Source: Aliidiomarina shirensis
GTDB taxonomy: Bacteria; Pseudomonadota; Gammaproteobacteria; Enterobacterales; Alteromonadaceae
NCBI RefSeq assembly: GCF_003987345.1
Contig: NZ_PIPP01000004.1
Location: 1-64,000 of the forward strand
Reading direction: 5' to 3'
Length of the DNA: 64,000 bases
The notes beneath the pieces were generated by a model. That model saw only the letters and a program-made list of their open reading frames with translations. It searched no databases and was not told where the DNA came from. Made by a program: the position numbers and the translations under genes. Below, in pieces: positions 38,631 through 46,899 of the stretch (within the stretch, counting starts at the first letter, position 1; each line of letters begins with the position of its first letter).

Positions 38631-39887
38631 GTGCGCTCGATTTATCCATGGCTCCGTACCGCTGCGTGCTGTGTTGCCGGCTTTGCCGCAACCAGCGCGA
38701 TAGCGGAAGAAGTAACGCCATTACACCCTAAGTTTAATGAGCTGTTTCAGCGAACATTAACCCTCGATAACGTGCCGGGTGGCGTTTATGCTGTGGTGCA
38801 TCGGAATCAAATTGTTGAAATCCAAGCATTCGGTGTTCGTCAGCGTAATGGCACCGAGCCGGTAGATGCACACACTGTATTTCGTATTGCTTCAGTATCA
38901 AAAACGTTTGCCGGCACCCTAGCAACCCTGCTGGCAGAACAAGGCCAGTTTGATTTATCCGATCCGGTAAGCCAATACGTACCGGACCTCCAGTTTAAAA
39001 ACCCGCAGTTTAATATTGATTTAGAGGTGGGCCACCTTTTAGCCCACAGCTCAGGGGTTGTGCCCAATGCCTATGATAATTTGATTGAAGCCGATTATCC
39101 TCGGGAACAGATTTTGCCGCATTTTAATCGCATTAACCCCATGTGCGCGCCGGGTGCGTGTTATGGCTATCAAAACGTTTTATTCAGCTTGGTAGAAGAT
39201 GTAATTGCACAACGAACCGGACAGGATTACAGCCGTTTAGTAAACGATTTAATCTTTGAACCATTAGCCATGAGCGATGCATCTATCGGCCTACAAGGCT
39301 ACCTTGGCAGTGATAACCGCGCCGCAGCACATATTCGCGGCCGCAATGGCTGGTTTCCGCGCGAAGTAAACGCTAACTACTATCGCTATGCAGCTGCAGC
39401 CGGCGTAAACGCGAGCGCTACCGATCTAGCACAATGGTTAATCGCGCACATGGGCTATCAGCCAGATGTTCTGCCGTTATCGGTTTTAGAGCAAATTCGG
39501 ACCCCGCAAGTGCGCACCACTCGCGATCTACGCCGCCGAAATTGGCGGCCACTGCTTTCCGATGCGCACTATGGGTTAGGTTGGCGCGTATACGATTTAA
39601 AAGAAAAAACGCTGATTTACCATGGCGGATGGGTAGAAGGGTTTCGTGCCGAAATATCCTATTCTCCCGATTATGATGTTGGTTTGGTGATCCTAATAAA
39701 CGCCGAGAGCACGGCGATGAATGGCCTTTCGCCATACTTTTGGCGCGATGTACTGCCGCGCATGGAAGCAGAGCAATGGGTGCCCTATCAGTATGCCAAT
39801 AGCATTCAACCACTGCCTACACCTTTGCAAAAACCTGAAAGAACCGTAAATTTCCCATTTGATCTGTGTTATGCGTGCTTACTTTAA
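38631..39887 (+). CDS. Exported serine hydrolase of the beta-lactamase / EstB family
   Basis: A signal peptide (TSAIA|EE) precedes a penicillin-binding-protein-like domain. The catalytic motifs are SVSK (Ser88, Lys91), YQN in GYQNVLFSLVED, and HGG in LIYHGGWVEGF. The family includes class C beta-lactamases, D-amino peptidases and esterases. The generic motif context suggests an esterase or peptidase rather than a resistance enzyme. The start codon is GTG with AGAGG upstream. It is in an operon with the M28 peptidase. Confidence 0.87.
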   Translation: MRSIYPWLRTAACCVAGFAATSAIAEEVTPLHPKFNELFQRTLTLDNVPGGVYAVVHRNQIVEIQAFGVRQRNGTEPVDAHTVFRIASVSKTFAGTLATLLAEQGQFDLSDPVSQYVPDLQFKNPQFNIDLEVGHLLAHSSGVVPNAYDNLIEADYPREQILPHFNRINPMCAPGACYGYQNVLFSLVEDVIAQRTGQDYSRLVNDLIFEPLAMSDASIGLQGYLGSDNRAAAHIRGRNGWFPREVNANYYRYAAAAGVNASATDLAQWLIAHMGYQPDVLPLSVLEQIRTPQVRTTRDLRRRNWRPLLSDAHYGLGWRVYDLKEKTLIYHGGWVEGFRAEISYSPDYDVGLVILINAESTAMNGLSPYFWRDVLPRMEAEQWVPYQYANSIQPLPTPLQKPERTVNFPFDLCYACLL

Positions 39888-39909
39888 CGCAAAAGCTATT
39901 CAGCTATAA

Positions 39910-40578
39910 TTAAAGCTCTTGGTTAAAGCCAATCAGGCCTATTTCAATAGCACGCAATACAGCTCGAGTTCGATCTCTCACACCTAGCTTCGCCATAATT
40001 GAGCTCACTTGATTTTTCACGGTGCCTTCTGATTTAAACAGAACCTCAGCAATTTCTCTATTTGAACAACCCGCCGCCATCAGGCGTAAAATTTCGAGCT
40101 CTTTAGTAGAAAGTTCTTCAGGTTTTTCAAAGGCCGCAAACTCAGAATGCAAACCCTTTAAACTATTCAGCAAAGAAGTAGTAATGGTTGGTTGAATCAT
40201 TGATTCACCCGCTACCACTCGCTCAATACCGCTCACCAGTGTTTCTAGTTCAACATCTTTCAGTAAATAACCTTTTGCCCCGGCTTTTAGTGCTTCAATC
40301 AGCATTGTGTGATCGTCAAAGGTAGTGAGAATCAACACCGGAACCTGTATGTTTCTCTCACGCATGGCTTGCAATAATTCAATGCCATTCATTTTTGGCA
40401 TTCGCAGATCAAGCAATACAATATCAACCCGGCTAGCATGAGATTGCAACCAAGTAAGAGCTTCAGCACCATCGGCTGCTTCTTCCACTACATCAAGATG
40501 CGCGGAAAGTGACAGTAACTTGGCAAGTCCCTGCCGAATCAATTTTTGGTCATCAACCAGCATTACTCTGTGCTTCAT
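39910..40578 (-). CDS. NarL-family response regulator
   Basis: A receiver domain has VDDQ, phosphorylatable Asp57 in IVLLDLRMP, Thr in LTTFDD and Lys in GYLLKD. It is followed by a LuxR-type helix-turn-helix (ELSTKELEILRLMAAGCSNREIA). It directly follows the histidine kinase gene. The frame extends to a GTG at 40602 with AAGG upstream, which would overlap the kinase gene by eight bases. The ATG at 40578 gives the usual family N-terminus (222 aa). Either start is possible. Confidence 0.9.
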   Translation of the reverse strand: MKHRVMLVDDQKLIRQGLAKLLSLSAHLDVVEEAADGAEALTWLQSHASRVDIVLLDLRMPKMNGIELLQAMRERNIQVPVLILTTFDDHTMLIEALKAGAKGYLLKDVELETLVSGIERVVAGESMIQPTITTSLLNSLKGLHSEFAAFEKPEELSTKELEILRLMAAGCSNREIAEVLFKSEGTVKNQVSSIMAKLGVRDRTRAVLRAIEIGLIGFNQEL

Positions 40579-40594
40579 AGCTGCGCTCGCATAT

Positions 40595-41725
40595 TCATAC
40601 ACTCACTGGCACCTTCAAGCACACGGTTACGCCCTTAGCCTCACGCTGAACAGAAAGAGAGCCCTTAATATTCTCTAAACGCTCCTGCATTCCCTTTAAT
40701 CCATTGCCAAATTGAATAGGCTGATCGCCTTTTCCGTTATCGCGTACACAAACTACGAGTTCGTTCGCCTCTTGTTTGATTGCTATATCTATGCGCGTGG
40801 CTTTTCCATGCTTTAAACTATTGGTAATACACTCCTGTACGCCACGGAGAATAGCTAAAGCATGCTCTAACTTGAGTACATCAACCCTATCAGGCACGGC
40901 TAAATTAACGTCAATGTTAGGCAAATTGCCCACCAACGCTTCTAATGCTTGCCGTAAGTTAAGTTGTTCATGCTCTCTCATCTCGCTCACAGCAGCACGC
41001 ACATCGGCCAACAGTAATTTCGAGATCGCTCGTGAGCGTTCAACATCCGGCTTGTGTTTCTCAGGAATTTCGTGCGCTAACACCTGCAACTGTACCGAAA
41101 GAGCGGTTAGGTGATGGCCCACCACATCGTGAATATCACGCGCGATACGCATCCGTTCATTTTGCAGTGAAGCCTCTTGAACAAGTGATTGCATTGCAAC
41201 CAACTCTCGGTTTGCTTGTTCTGCCCGCTCCTTTTGTACCTCAGCGTTTCGCCGCGCTTCCATCATTACCAACGCAAAAATGTTGAAGGTATAAAACAAA
41301 GCACCCGTAATCAAAACACCGCTACTTTGCCAGCGCAGGAAGAAAATACACCAAGGAAGAATACTCCATAGCGGAGATATCCAAAGGGCATAGCGGAACG
41401 GTATGAAATAGGGAATTTGCGCAGACCAAACAACGAGAAGAATGGCACTAAACATGTGCGGGGTGGTGTACATAACAGCACAAATAAGCGTGAACTGGCC
41501 ACCAATAGCGGCAAGCTTGGCCCACCGTGGAAATGCATTATTATCGTAGGTGTTGAAAAAGAACAACAAGGTAAACGCGGCGTAGAGAAACGCAAGCGTA
41601 ACTAAACGCTGAGAGCTGGCATCCGTTGTGGATGTTAACAACCACAAATCAAAAGCAGCGACCAGCAATATAGTGCCGATGCCGCTTAACTGGTCTGCGT
41701 CTAGTGGTAATTTTTTTAATTTCAT
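40595..41725 (-). CDS. Membrane histidine kinase (HisKA_3, DesK-like)
   Basis: Five or six membrane spans in the first 155 residues form the sensor region. A short coiled coil and the HisKA_3 dimerisation domain follow, with RIARDIHDVVGHHL (phospho-His199). The ATPase domain carries ECITNSLKHGKAT (N box), VRDNGKG and the G-rich FGNGLKGMQERL. There is no large periplasmic domain, so it may sense membrane state or a small molecule, as DesK does. It is paired with the adjacent NarL-type regulator and is divergent from a small membrane protein gene, a plausible target. Confidence 0.92.
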   Translation of the reverse strand: MKLKKLPLDADQLSGIGTILLVAAFDLWLLTSTTDASSQRLVTLAFLYAAFTLLFFFNTYDNNAFPRWAKLAAIGGQFTLICAVMYTTPHMFSAILLVVWSAQIPYFIPFRYALWISPLWSILPWCIFFLRWQSSGVLITGALFYTFNIFALVMMEARRNAEVQKERAEQANRELVAMQSLVQEASLQNERMRIARDIHDVVGHHLTALSVQLQVLAHEIPEKHKPDVERSRAISKLLLADVRAAVSEMREHEQLNLRQALEALVGNLPNIDVNLAVPDRVDVLKLEHALAILRGVQECITNSLKHGKATRIDIAIKQEANELVVCVRDNGKGDQPIQFGNGLKGMQERLENIKGSLSVQREAKGVTVCLKVPVSV

Positions 41726-41765
41726 GTTTTCAGTATGCAGGCAATTCTAGCCATCGCCAATAGGC

Positions 41766-41780
41766 TAAAAGTCACTTTTA
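41766..41780. promoter_or_regulatory. 15-bp palindrome between kinase gene and divergent membrane protein gene
   Basis: TAAAAGT-C-ACTTTTA is a perfect dyad in the 163-bp divergent gap. It lies 40 bp from the kinase start and about 110 bp from the membrane protein start. It is a candidate site for the neighbouring NarL-type regulator. Confidence 0.45.
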
Positions 41781-41888
41781 AAATCATTACTTCTGGCACT
41801 AACTGTAAGTTCCCCTTACTCATAAACTTTACTCCAAAGTAATCAGAGATGTGTTCTTAACACCCAGTTGTCACTAGGAGTGATCGTT

Positions 41889-42635
41889 ATGCTAACCATT
41901 TATCAAACAATAATAGCTATTCATGTGCTCGCGGGTGCATTCGCACTCTGCCTATTCTGGATTCCTGTGCTTGCACGTAAAGGTAGTGTCAACCATAAGC
42001 GATTCGGACGAATTTATGGAACCAGTATGCATACCGTTGCGTTTTCCGGCATTACTATGTCGGTGTTAGTTTTAATCTTCGGCGTTACGGTTAAACCCGA
42101 ACTTGCTGCGGTTCCTCACCTCACCGCAGCACGACTAGAACAGGCCTATGTTTTTGCTTGGTTTTTGATACACCTTGGCATCCTCATTCACTGCGCGATT
42201 ATTCACGGGAATCAAGTTTTGGAGCACAAAAAAGATCGATCAGGCTTAAAAAAACCAGTAACGCTCGCTATCAGCGGAGCTCTCGCCCTTAATGGCGCAC
42301 TACTGGGCATCTATGGCCTACTCAACAGTATGATTTTATTAATAGCGTTCGGTGCTCTAGGCATTGTTATCGGGGTATCCAATCTCGTATACATTTTCCG
42401 CAAAAAAGTATCACCCACGGCATGGTTACGAGAACACTTAGGCGCATATTTAGGTTCAGGAATAGGCGCCTATACTGCCTTTATTGTATTTGGCGGCAGC
42501 TCAATTTTTCAGGCTACTGGCTGGCTACAAACTGCACTTTGGATCGCACCCGGTGTTATTGGCTCGATCTTTGTGGCGAAGCTCTCAAGAAAATACGATC
42601 CCCCGAGAAAGGCTGCCGCAATCAAAGTAAAATAA
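41889..42635 (+). CDS. Multi-span membrane protein (DUF2306-like)
   Basis: This 248-aa protein has about seven hydrophobic segments. The N-terminal AIHVLAGAFALCLF and KRFGRIYGTSM pattern, with conserved-looking His residues in membrane segments, resembles DUF2306-type membrane proteins. That assignment is tentative. The frame opens at a TTG at 41868, but AGGAGTG seven bases before the ATG at 41889 marks the start. It faces the two-component system across a palindrome-bearing gap and may be regulated by it. The function is unknown. Confidence 0.65.
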   Translation: MLTIYQTIIAIHVLAGAFALCLFWIPVLARKGSVNHKRFGRIYGTSMHTVAFSGITMSVLVLIFGVTVKPELAAVPHLTAARLEQAYVFAWFLIHLGILIHCAIIHGNQVLEHKKDRSGLKKPVTLAISGALALNGALLGIYGLLNSMILLIAFGALGIVIGVSNLVYIFRKKVSPTAWLREHLGAYLGSGIGAYTAFIVFGGSSIFQATGWLQTALWIAPGVIGSIFVAKLSRKYDPPRKAAAIKVK

Positions 42636-42661
42636 GGAACCATAAGAGCTAGAGGCAGGAG

Positions 42662-43744
42662 TCATGCCCCAGGCTCTGGTACATCGCTCTTATTAACATC
42701 CTGTGAGTTGGCAACCGAAGAAGCGAATGCCTTGTCGTCTTGATCCGCATTCAAGCCATCTTGCTCCTCGCTTTTTGCGGGCGTAAACGACAAGCGCGAG
42801 AGCAATGGGAAATGATCTGAACCAATCGACGGTAACCGCTGGATACTCCGAACCGAGAAGTGATCGCTATGAAACAGGTGGTCCAGCGGCCACCGAAGTA
42901 GCGAATAATCCGCATGAAAAGTATTGAACATACCGCGCCCCACTCTGGGATCGAGCAGGCCACTGAGTTTACGAAACAAGCGGGTTGTGCGTGACCACGC
43001 AACATCATTCAAATCACCGGTAACAATAATGGGCTGATCGTTATCAGCAACACTGCGCGCAACAATGATAAGTTCGGCATCGCGCTCCTCCGATTCATCA
43101 TTTTCAGTGGGGCTTGGTGGTGCAGGATGCAAAAAGTGCATCAACACCCGATCGCCACTGCCCAGCTCTAAACGCGCATGCATCGATGGAATATCCTCTT
43201 CAACTAAGAAGGAAATTTTCTTCTCATGCAACGGTAGCCGCGAATACACGTGCATCCCATAAAGGTTATCCAGGGGGCATTTCATGGTTTCGGGCATATC
43301 CACTTCAAGGCATTCGAGCTCGCTTTCCCACCATTTATCCGATTCAAGGGTAACAAGCACATCAGGCTTGAACTTATTAACGAGGGCAATAAGCTTATGC
43401 ACATCGCGGTTGGAGGTAAGCACATTGGCAGTAAGAATACTGAGCTGCCGATCCGCATCAACATTCTTGCTCGCGCGAACCTCCGTGCGCCAGAGTTTGG
43501 TATAAGGCAAAACCCACCAAAGCTGCCACGCCAGGCACAGCGCAGTTGCAGCAATAACGGCCCATGATGGAATCTCAGAAAGGTTAAGAAATATCAGTTG
43601 CAGCAATATCAATAGCGCCGCACAACACGCCAGCTGCATTCTTGGGAAATCGAAACCCCTTATAATCCAATGAGGATTGCGCGACAAAGGAAGTAGCGTG
43701 GCTACCACAATTAAGCCTGTGGCTACATAAATGAGAATATCCAA
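42662..43744 (-). CDS. Membrane-anchored endonuclease/exonuclease/phosphatase-fold protein
   Basis: Two or three N-terminal membrane spans (about 1-85) precede an EEP domain (about 100-335). Catalytic-site motifs visible are ILTANVL (Asn), VLVTLESD (Glu), LHPAPP, VTGDLNDVAWS (Asp, Asn), WPLDHLF and GSDHFPL (Asp-His). The C-terminal tail is acidic and low-complexity. The family hydrolyses phosphodiesters or phosphomonoesters; membrane anchoring suggests a lipid or extracytoplasmic substrate. It lies 22 bp after the DUF3750 lipoprotein gene, on the same strand. Confidence 0.85.
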   Translation of the reverse strand: MDILIYVATGLIVVATLLPLSRNPHWIIRGFDFPRMQLACCAALLILLQLIFLNLSEIPSWAVIAATALCLAWQLWWVLPYTKLWRTEVRASKNVDADRQLSILTANVLTSNRDVHKLIALVNKFKPDVLVTLESDKWWESELECLEVDMPETMKCPLDNLYGMHVYSRLPLHEKKISFLVEEDIPSMHARLELGSGDRVLMHFLHPAPPSPTENDESEERDAELIIVARSVADNDQPIIVTGDLNDVAWSRTTRLFRKLSGLLDPRVGRGMFNTFHADYSLLRWPLDHLFHSDHFSVRSIQRLPSIGSDHFPLLSRLSFTPAKSEEQDGLNADQDDKAFASSVANSQDVNKSDVPEPGA

Positions 43745-43766
43745 CGCCTACCTCCTGACCATAGAT

Positions 43767-44309
43767 TCAGTTCCGTTTCGCATAACCACTGCCAATAGCG
43801 CTGAATGGCAGTTTTAAACCAAGCTCTGGAACTTGTAGCCCTATCCACGCCGGCAGCGTGTTGCTGTTAGGCCCCGGCACAGCGCGATATTGATCAGCCC
43901 ACGGGTAGTTTGCTACCGCATCTTCAATTTGCGGAATCAATTCTTTAGCCTCATCACCACGAAGCGAGAGCACAACTTCTGGGCGCGCACCGTACCAATA
44001 GCGATCGGGTGTAGCCGTTTGGAAAGTGCGCAGCGCTGGGCGCCCCTGATCAACTCCCCAGCCTACCACTTCATATACCGCATACTCTGCTGCATCTTCG
44101 TGCTTTACCGCAATCCACGTATGCACCGCAAACCAACCTCTCCAGCCAAACGCATCGGCAGCGTAAACTTCAATCACGGCTTCTGGAGTTTCCAGAGGAG
44201 ACGGGGCTAACCCAGCGGGTTCACGAGAAGCATCACGCCAATCACCATTTGAGCACGCAGTTAGTGAAAACAAGCACACAGAAACAAAAATTAATACGCT
44301 TTTCATCAT
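43767..44309 (-). CDS. DUF3750 lipoprotein
   Basis: A signal peptide with lipobox LTAC (Cys near 19) is followed by a DUF3750 domain. Recognisable segments are AFGWRGWFAVHTWIAVK, EVVGWGVDQGRPALR, DRYWYGARPEV and NSNTLPAWIGLQVPELGLKLPFSAIGSGY. The family has no assigned activity. The conserved His, Asn and Thr residues give it an NlpC/P60-like flavour, which is only an impression. It is probably co-transcribed with the EEP gene downstream. It is the last ordinary chromosomal gene before the accessory island. Confidence 0.82.
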   Translation of the reverse strand: MMKSVLIFVSVCLFSLTACSNGDWRDASREPAGLAPSPLETPEAVIEVYAADAFGWRGWFAVHTWIAVKHEDAAEYAVYEVVGWGVDQGRPALRTFQTATPDRYWYGARPEVVLSLRGDEAKELIPQIEDAVANYPWADQYRAVPGPNSNTLPAWIGLQVPELGLKLPFSAIGSGYAKRN

Positions 44310-44495
44310 TTACAACTCTTATATTTCAGCAATAGAGATAGCCATTTAAGTGGGTATTAACATAGCATTTCGTACAAGGTGTGTACGATGAAAGTGAAGC
44401 AATTGATCTAATTACCATCGGCTTAATTCAGGTTTTGGGTTTGTAAATTAGATGCGGGAGCTGGGCAGGCAGCGGGTGATGCGTGCTGTTACACC

Positions 44496-44633
44496 TTATT
44501 TCGCAGGTGCTCCTGCTGAACCCGCAAGAATACCGCCATCAATGTTTATCTCCGTTCCTGTCAAATATCCTGATTCATCCGAAGCTAACATTACAGCAAC
44601 ACAAGCTACTTCGTGAACTGAATCTCGTAACTG
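44496..44633 (-). pseudogene. 3' remnant of a short-chain dehydrogenase/reductase gene
   Basis: On the minus strand 45 codons encode a typical SDR C-terminus: [21 protein letters not shown], then TEINIDGG and a stop at 44496. The frame is blocked by a TAG immediately upstream (44634-44636) and nothing SDR-like continues beyond. Over 90% of the gene is missing. The remnant overlaps the 3' end of the next cassette gene in a different frame, so it marks the left breakpoint of the accessory island. The rest of the gap to DUF3750 (44310-44495) shows no further gene. Confidence 0.8.
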
Positions 44634-45121
44634 CTATCAGCTTTGCTCCCTGAAGCAAGGTCAGTGACTTGGCCTACAACAGTATAGATACCCTCAGGGT
44701 CTGATTGCTCAAGAATTAAATCTAAAGCGGGGTCTGCCATCAATACCATTGGCCTAGCGGGCAACACGCCTGCACCACCCGCGTAGTTTCTTTGGCCCCA
44801 AATTGGGTCTCCGTCTGGGCCCAAGATATAAGTATCTATCGAGTACCTGTATCTTCCATCGTCACCTGCAGTAAGGCCCGTAACGAGAAAGGCCGTAACA
44901 AGTAACTGATCTGGTTTGGCTACCCTAGTGCGCTTTATTGTAACTCCCTGCTCTGGCGGTGTATTCAGCCACTCCCTAATGTATGCGTCACTTTCCGACG
45001 CAACGATTATTAAATCAAGATCTCCTTGAGGCCTTGCCTGAGGCCCGGGTATCTCCTCCGCATTTGCTACCCCCCAAAAAAAGATAAGTGAGAGCAGCAA
45101 CAAAATCGGTTTATTTATCAT
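44606..45121 (-). CDS. Exported protein of unknown function (cassette gene, 3' end fused to SDR remnant)
   Basis: This 171-aa protein begins with a clear signal peptide ([23 protein letters not shown]), so it is probably periplasmic. The mature part looks beta-rich, with [20 protein letters not shown] and [15 protein letters not shown] recognise no family. The frame opens at 45193, but GGAG five bases before the ATG at 45121 and the signal peptide decide the start. The upstream attC end GTTATGA lies 14 bases before the ATG, as in cassettes. No attC follows. The last codons are read out of frame from an SDR remnant, so the natural C-terminus may be lost. Confidence 0.6.
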   Translation of the reverse strand: MINKPILLLLSLIFFWGVANAEEIPGPQARPQGDLDLIIVASESDAYIREWLNTPPEQGVTIKRTRVAKPDQLLVTAFLVTGLTAGDDGRYRYSIDTYILGPDGDPIWGQRNYAGGAGVLPARPMVLMADPALDLILEQSDPEGIYTVVGQVTDLASGSKADSSYEIQFTK

Positions 45122-45134
45122 AATTCTCCAAAAG

Positions 45135-45249
45135 TCATAACTGCCTGCATAAAGTGCACAAACACGGCGGCTATAATCGGCACGAAGTGACACCGGCGCC
45201 GTGTTTGTGTCTCAGCGAGTATACGAGCGAGCTAACGCGTTTGTTAACT
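45135..45249 (-). repeat. attC-like cassette recombination site
   Basis: Read on the minus strand it starts AGTTAACAAACGCG (R''-like), directly after the stop of the upstream cassette gene. It ends CAGTTATGA (R'-like), 14 bases before the next start codon. A 13-bp inner stem CACAAACACGGCG / CGCCGTGTTTGTG (45157-45169, 45197-45209) is perfect. At 115 bp it is within the attC range. Confidence 0.65.
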
Positions 45250-45255
45250 GGTTTT

Positions 45256-45771
45256 TCACTGCACGAATGCTTCTTCAGAACTGACCATACATTGTTTAAC
45301 TTGCTGAGTTTCGTTCGAACGATTAACGATCCAACACTCTTGATATATAGAACAATAACAAAGCTCTATGTTTATTTTTTCATCGAACTCTAAAATGTCT
45401 GAGATTAGTTCTCCACGATAGTGAAGAGGCGTAACTGTTTGTCCGGATGGGACAGTAATGCTGTTTATATGAGATTGGGTAATATTAGAAAATTCGCTAA
45501 CTTCAGACCATCGTTTTATTGGTTTCGAGCCAACACTGACTTTTGCATATTGAATTATTGCGGGGCCAGTACCTTTATTTGCTACCCCATAACTGAATTC
45601 TTCGCCACTATAACTTCTAAATAATTCTAATTTAGGCCAGACAGATGCTCTAGCATATTCTCGGTCTACGGAAGCAGAATAAACAGATATAACGGCAGTC
45701 AAAAGGCCAATGAACAAAGCGGATAAAGCCACTATCATTTCTGGGTTTCTATACCACTTTACTTTTTTCAT
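45256..45771 (-). CDS. Single-span membrane protein of unknown function (cassette gene)
   Basis: This 171-aa protein has one N-terminal membrane span (MIVALSALFIGLLTAVISVYS) and a C-terminal domain with beta-rich character, including YGVANKGTGPAIIQYAKVSV. That pattern is common in small cassette-encoded membrane proteins, but no function is known. It lies between an attC-like site on its 3' side and the 224-bp inverted-repeat-bounded element on its 5' side. The element's GTTAACT end lies 36 bases before the ATG. Confidence 0.65.
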   Translation of the reverse strand: MKKVKWYRNPEMIVALSALFIGLLTAVISVYSASVDREYARASVWPKLELFRSYSGEEFSYGVANKGTGPAIIQYAKVSVGSKPIKRWSEVSEFSNITQSHINSITVPSGQTVTPLHYRGELISDILEFDEKINIELCYCSIYQECWIVNRSNETQQVKQCMVSSEEAFVQ

Positions 45772-45809
45772 TTAGTTAATCCTTTTAAACTATGGAGTCA
45801 GAGATCAGT

Positions 45810-46033
45810 TAACACTTGAATACTAAGCATGCGCATTGTATTGAGGGCAAGAAACGGGGCGTGAGATCGATAAATATTGAGGATTTCATGAACAGTTCCC
45901 TATGTTCGTACAGCGCAATCTGTGCGTACTTGCTTGCATCCGAGTGCATGCTTGTTTTTCATTTCGTGAAGTAGACCATAAACGGCTTTGAGCGATTAGG
46001 CAAGTTGATAATGTGCTTAGTATTCAAATGTTA
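45810..46033. repeat. 224-bp element with 20-bp terminal inverted repeats (copy A)
   Basis: The left end TAACACTTGAATACTAAGCA and the complement of the right end differ at one position in 20. Both ends close with cassette-boundary motifs: GTTAACT on the minus strand at the left and GTTAGGG on the plus strand at the right. Minus cassettes abut the left end and plus cassettes the right end. Copy B (55590-55804) is a diverged direct copy that shares long blocks, such as AGGCAAGTTGATAATGTGC near the right end. No ORF is supported in it. It could be an attI-like or promoter element, an unusually long attC, or a small mobile element. Confidence 0.7.
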
Positions 46034-46044
46034 GGGGCGATTTT

Positions 46045-46329
46045 ATGAGAGTAAATTTGAAGGTTATTGGGGCGCTTTTGATTCTAATATCAATCTCTAC
46101 AGTGTTTGCTCATTATGTGAGTGATTTTTTGGCGATTGACTCGTGTCTGGATTCAGGAAGAGCTTTCAATTATAGCTTAGGAGAGTGCGGCAGTGGGGTG
46201 CACTATGAAACCAAACCATACTCGGTTCGGTTCCGTTGGTTAATTGTATTCGCCGTGGCAAGTTCTATAGTCGGGGCCTATCTTCTAACAAAAAGCTCAA
46301 AAGCGACACCAAAAAGCGGCGCGCTTTAG
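46045..46329 (+). CDS. Small two-span membrane protein (cassette gene)
   Basis: This 94-aa protein has hydrophobic segments at about 8-28 and 64-84. The loop between them carries CLDSGRAFNYSLGEC, two Cys that could form a disulfide. Similar short membrane proteins are frequent in cassette arrays, and the function is unknown. AGGGG lies before the ATG. The start is 15 bases after the GTTAGGG end of the inverted-repeat element. Its last 15 codons lie inside the attC, which supplies the stop codon. Confidence 0.65.
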   Translation: MRVNLKVIGALLILISISTVFAHYVSDFLAIDSCLDSGRAFNYSLGECGSGVHYETKPYSVRFRWLIVFAVASSIVGAYLLTKSSKATPKSGAL

Positions 46330-46342
46330 CTTGGCGTTATCC
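46283..46342 (+). repeat. attC site of the first plus-strand cassette
   Basis: This is a 60-bp near-textbook attC: R'' TTCTAAC (46283-46289), then AAGCTCAAAAGCG pairing with CGCTTTAGCTT apart from unpaired bases, and R' GTTATCC (46336-46342). The unpaired bases in the left arm resemble the extrahelical bases used in attC strand choice. Confidence 0.8.
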
Positions 46343-46399
46343 ATCTTGAAATCCTAAACTATGAAGCTTACCCTTTTCTAAATAGGCGGGAGTCCTCCT

Positions 46400-46765
46400 A
46401 TGAACACAACCAAAGAACACGACGAACGAATGGCGAACATGACGTTTTCCTCTGTGTACCCACACTATGTTGCAAAAGTTGAGAAGAAGGGAAGAACCAT
46501 AGAAGAACTACATAAAGTCATTGCATGGCTTACCGGTTTCGAAGCAACAGATCTACAGCGTCTAATTGAAAATCAGGCTACATTTGAGCAATTCTTTTCA
46601 GAAGCCACTATCAATCCGAATGCAAGCCTGATCACTGGTTCAATTTGTGGTTATCGAATTGAAGAAATTGATACTACCTTAACCAGACATGTCAGGTACT
46701 TGGATAAACTGGTGGACGAGCTTGCAAAAGGACGCAAGATGGAAAAGATCCTGAGGTCGCCATAG
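46400..46765 (+). CDS. DUF2200 protein (cassette gene)
   Basis: This 121-aa protein matches DUF2200 along its length: MTFSSVYPHYVAKVEKKGRT, VIAWLTGF, NPNASLITGSICGYRIEEI and a C-terminal RYLDKLVDELAKGRKMEKIL. The family is small, cytosolic and of unknown function, and occurs both in chromosomes and in cassettes. CGGGAG precedes the ATG. The gene is flanked by attC-like sites at 46283-46342 and 46779-46880, so it is the second plus-strand cassette. Confidence 0.85.
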   Translation: MNTTKEHDERMANMTFSSVYPHYVAKVEKKGRTIEELHKVIAWLTGFEATDLQRLIENQATFEQFFSEATINPNASLITGSICGYRIEEIDTTLTRHVRYLDKLVDELAKGRKMEKILRSP

Positions 46766-46778
46766 TTCGATCGACTGT

Positions 46779-46880
46779 GGACAACAAGGTCAGCCACTGT
46801 GACGTCTTTTCCGTTACGGCTTCTCCTTCACTACAAAGCCCCGGGCTCTGGATTCTCAACAAGTTGCCCGCCGTTTAGGC
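46779..46880 (+). repeat. attC-like site after DUF2200
   Basis: The site runs from GGACAAC (R''-like) to GTTTAGG (R'-like, with one extra T). The inner part TTTTCCGTTACGGCTTCTCC, followed by CACTACA, is the familiar variable-region sequence of many attC sites. The outer arms pair poorly, so it may be partly decayed. Confidence 0.6.
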
Positions 46881-46899
46881 GTGCTTTAGGAGGCAGTTC

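Noticed and set aside
38631-39887. Antibiotic-resistance beta-lactamase
   Set aside because: The motifs fit the broad serine-hydrolase family (EstB, D-amino peptidase, class C). Nothing points specifically to beta-lactam hydrolysis, so only the family is claimed.
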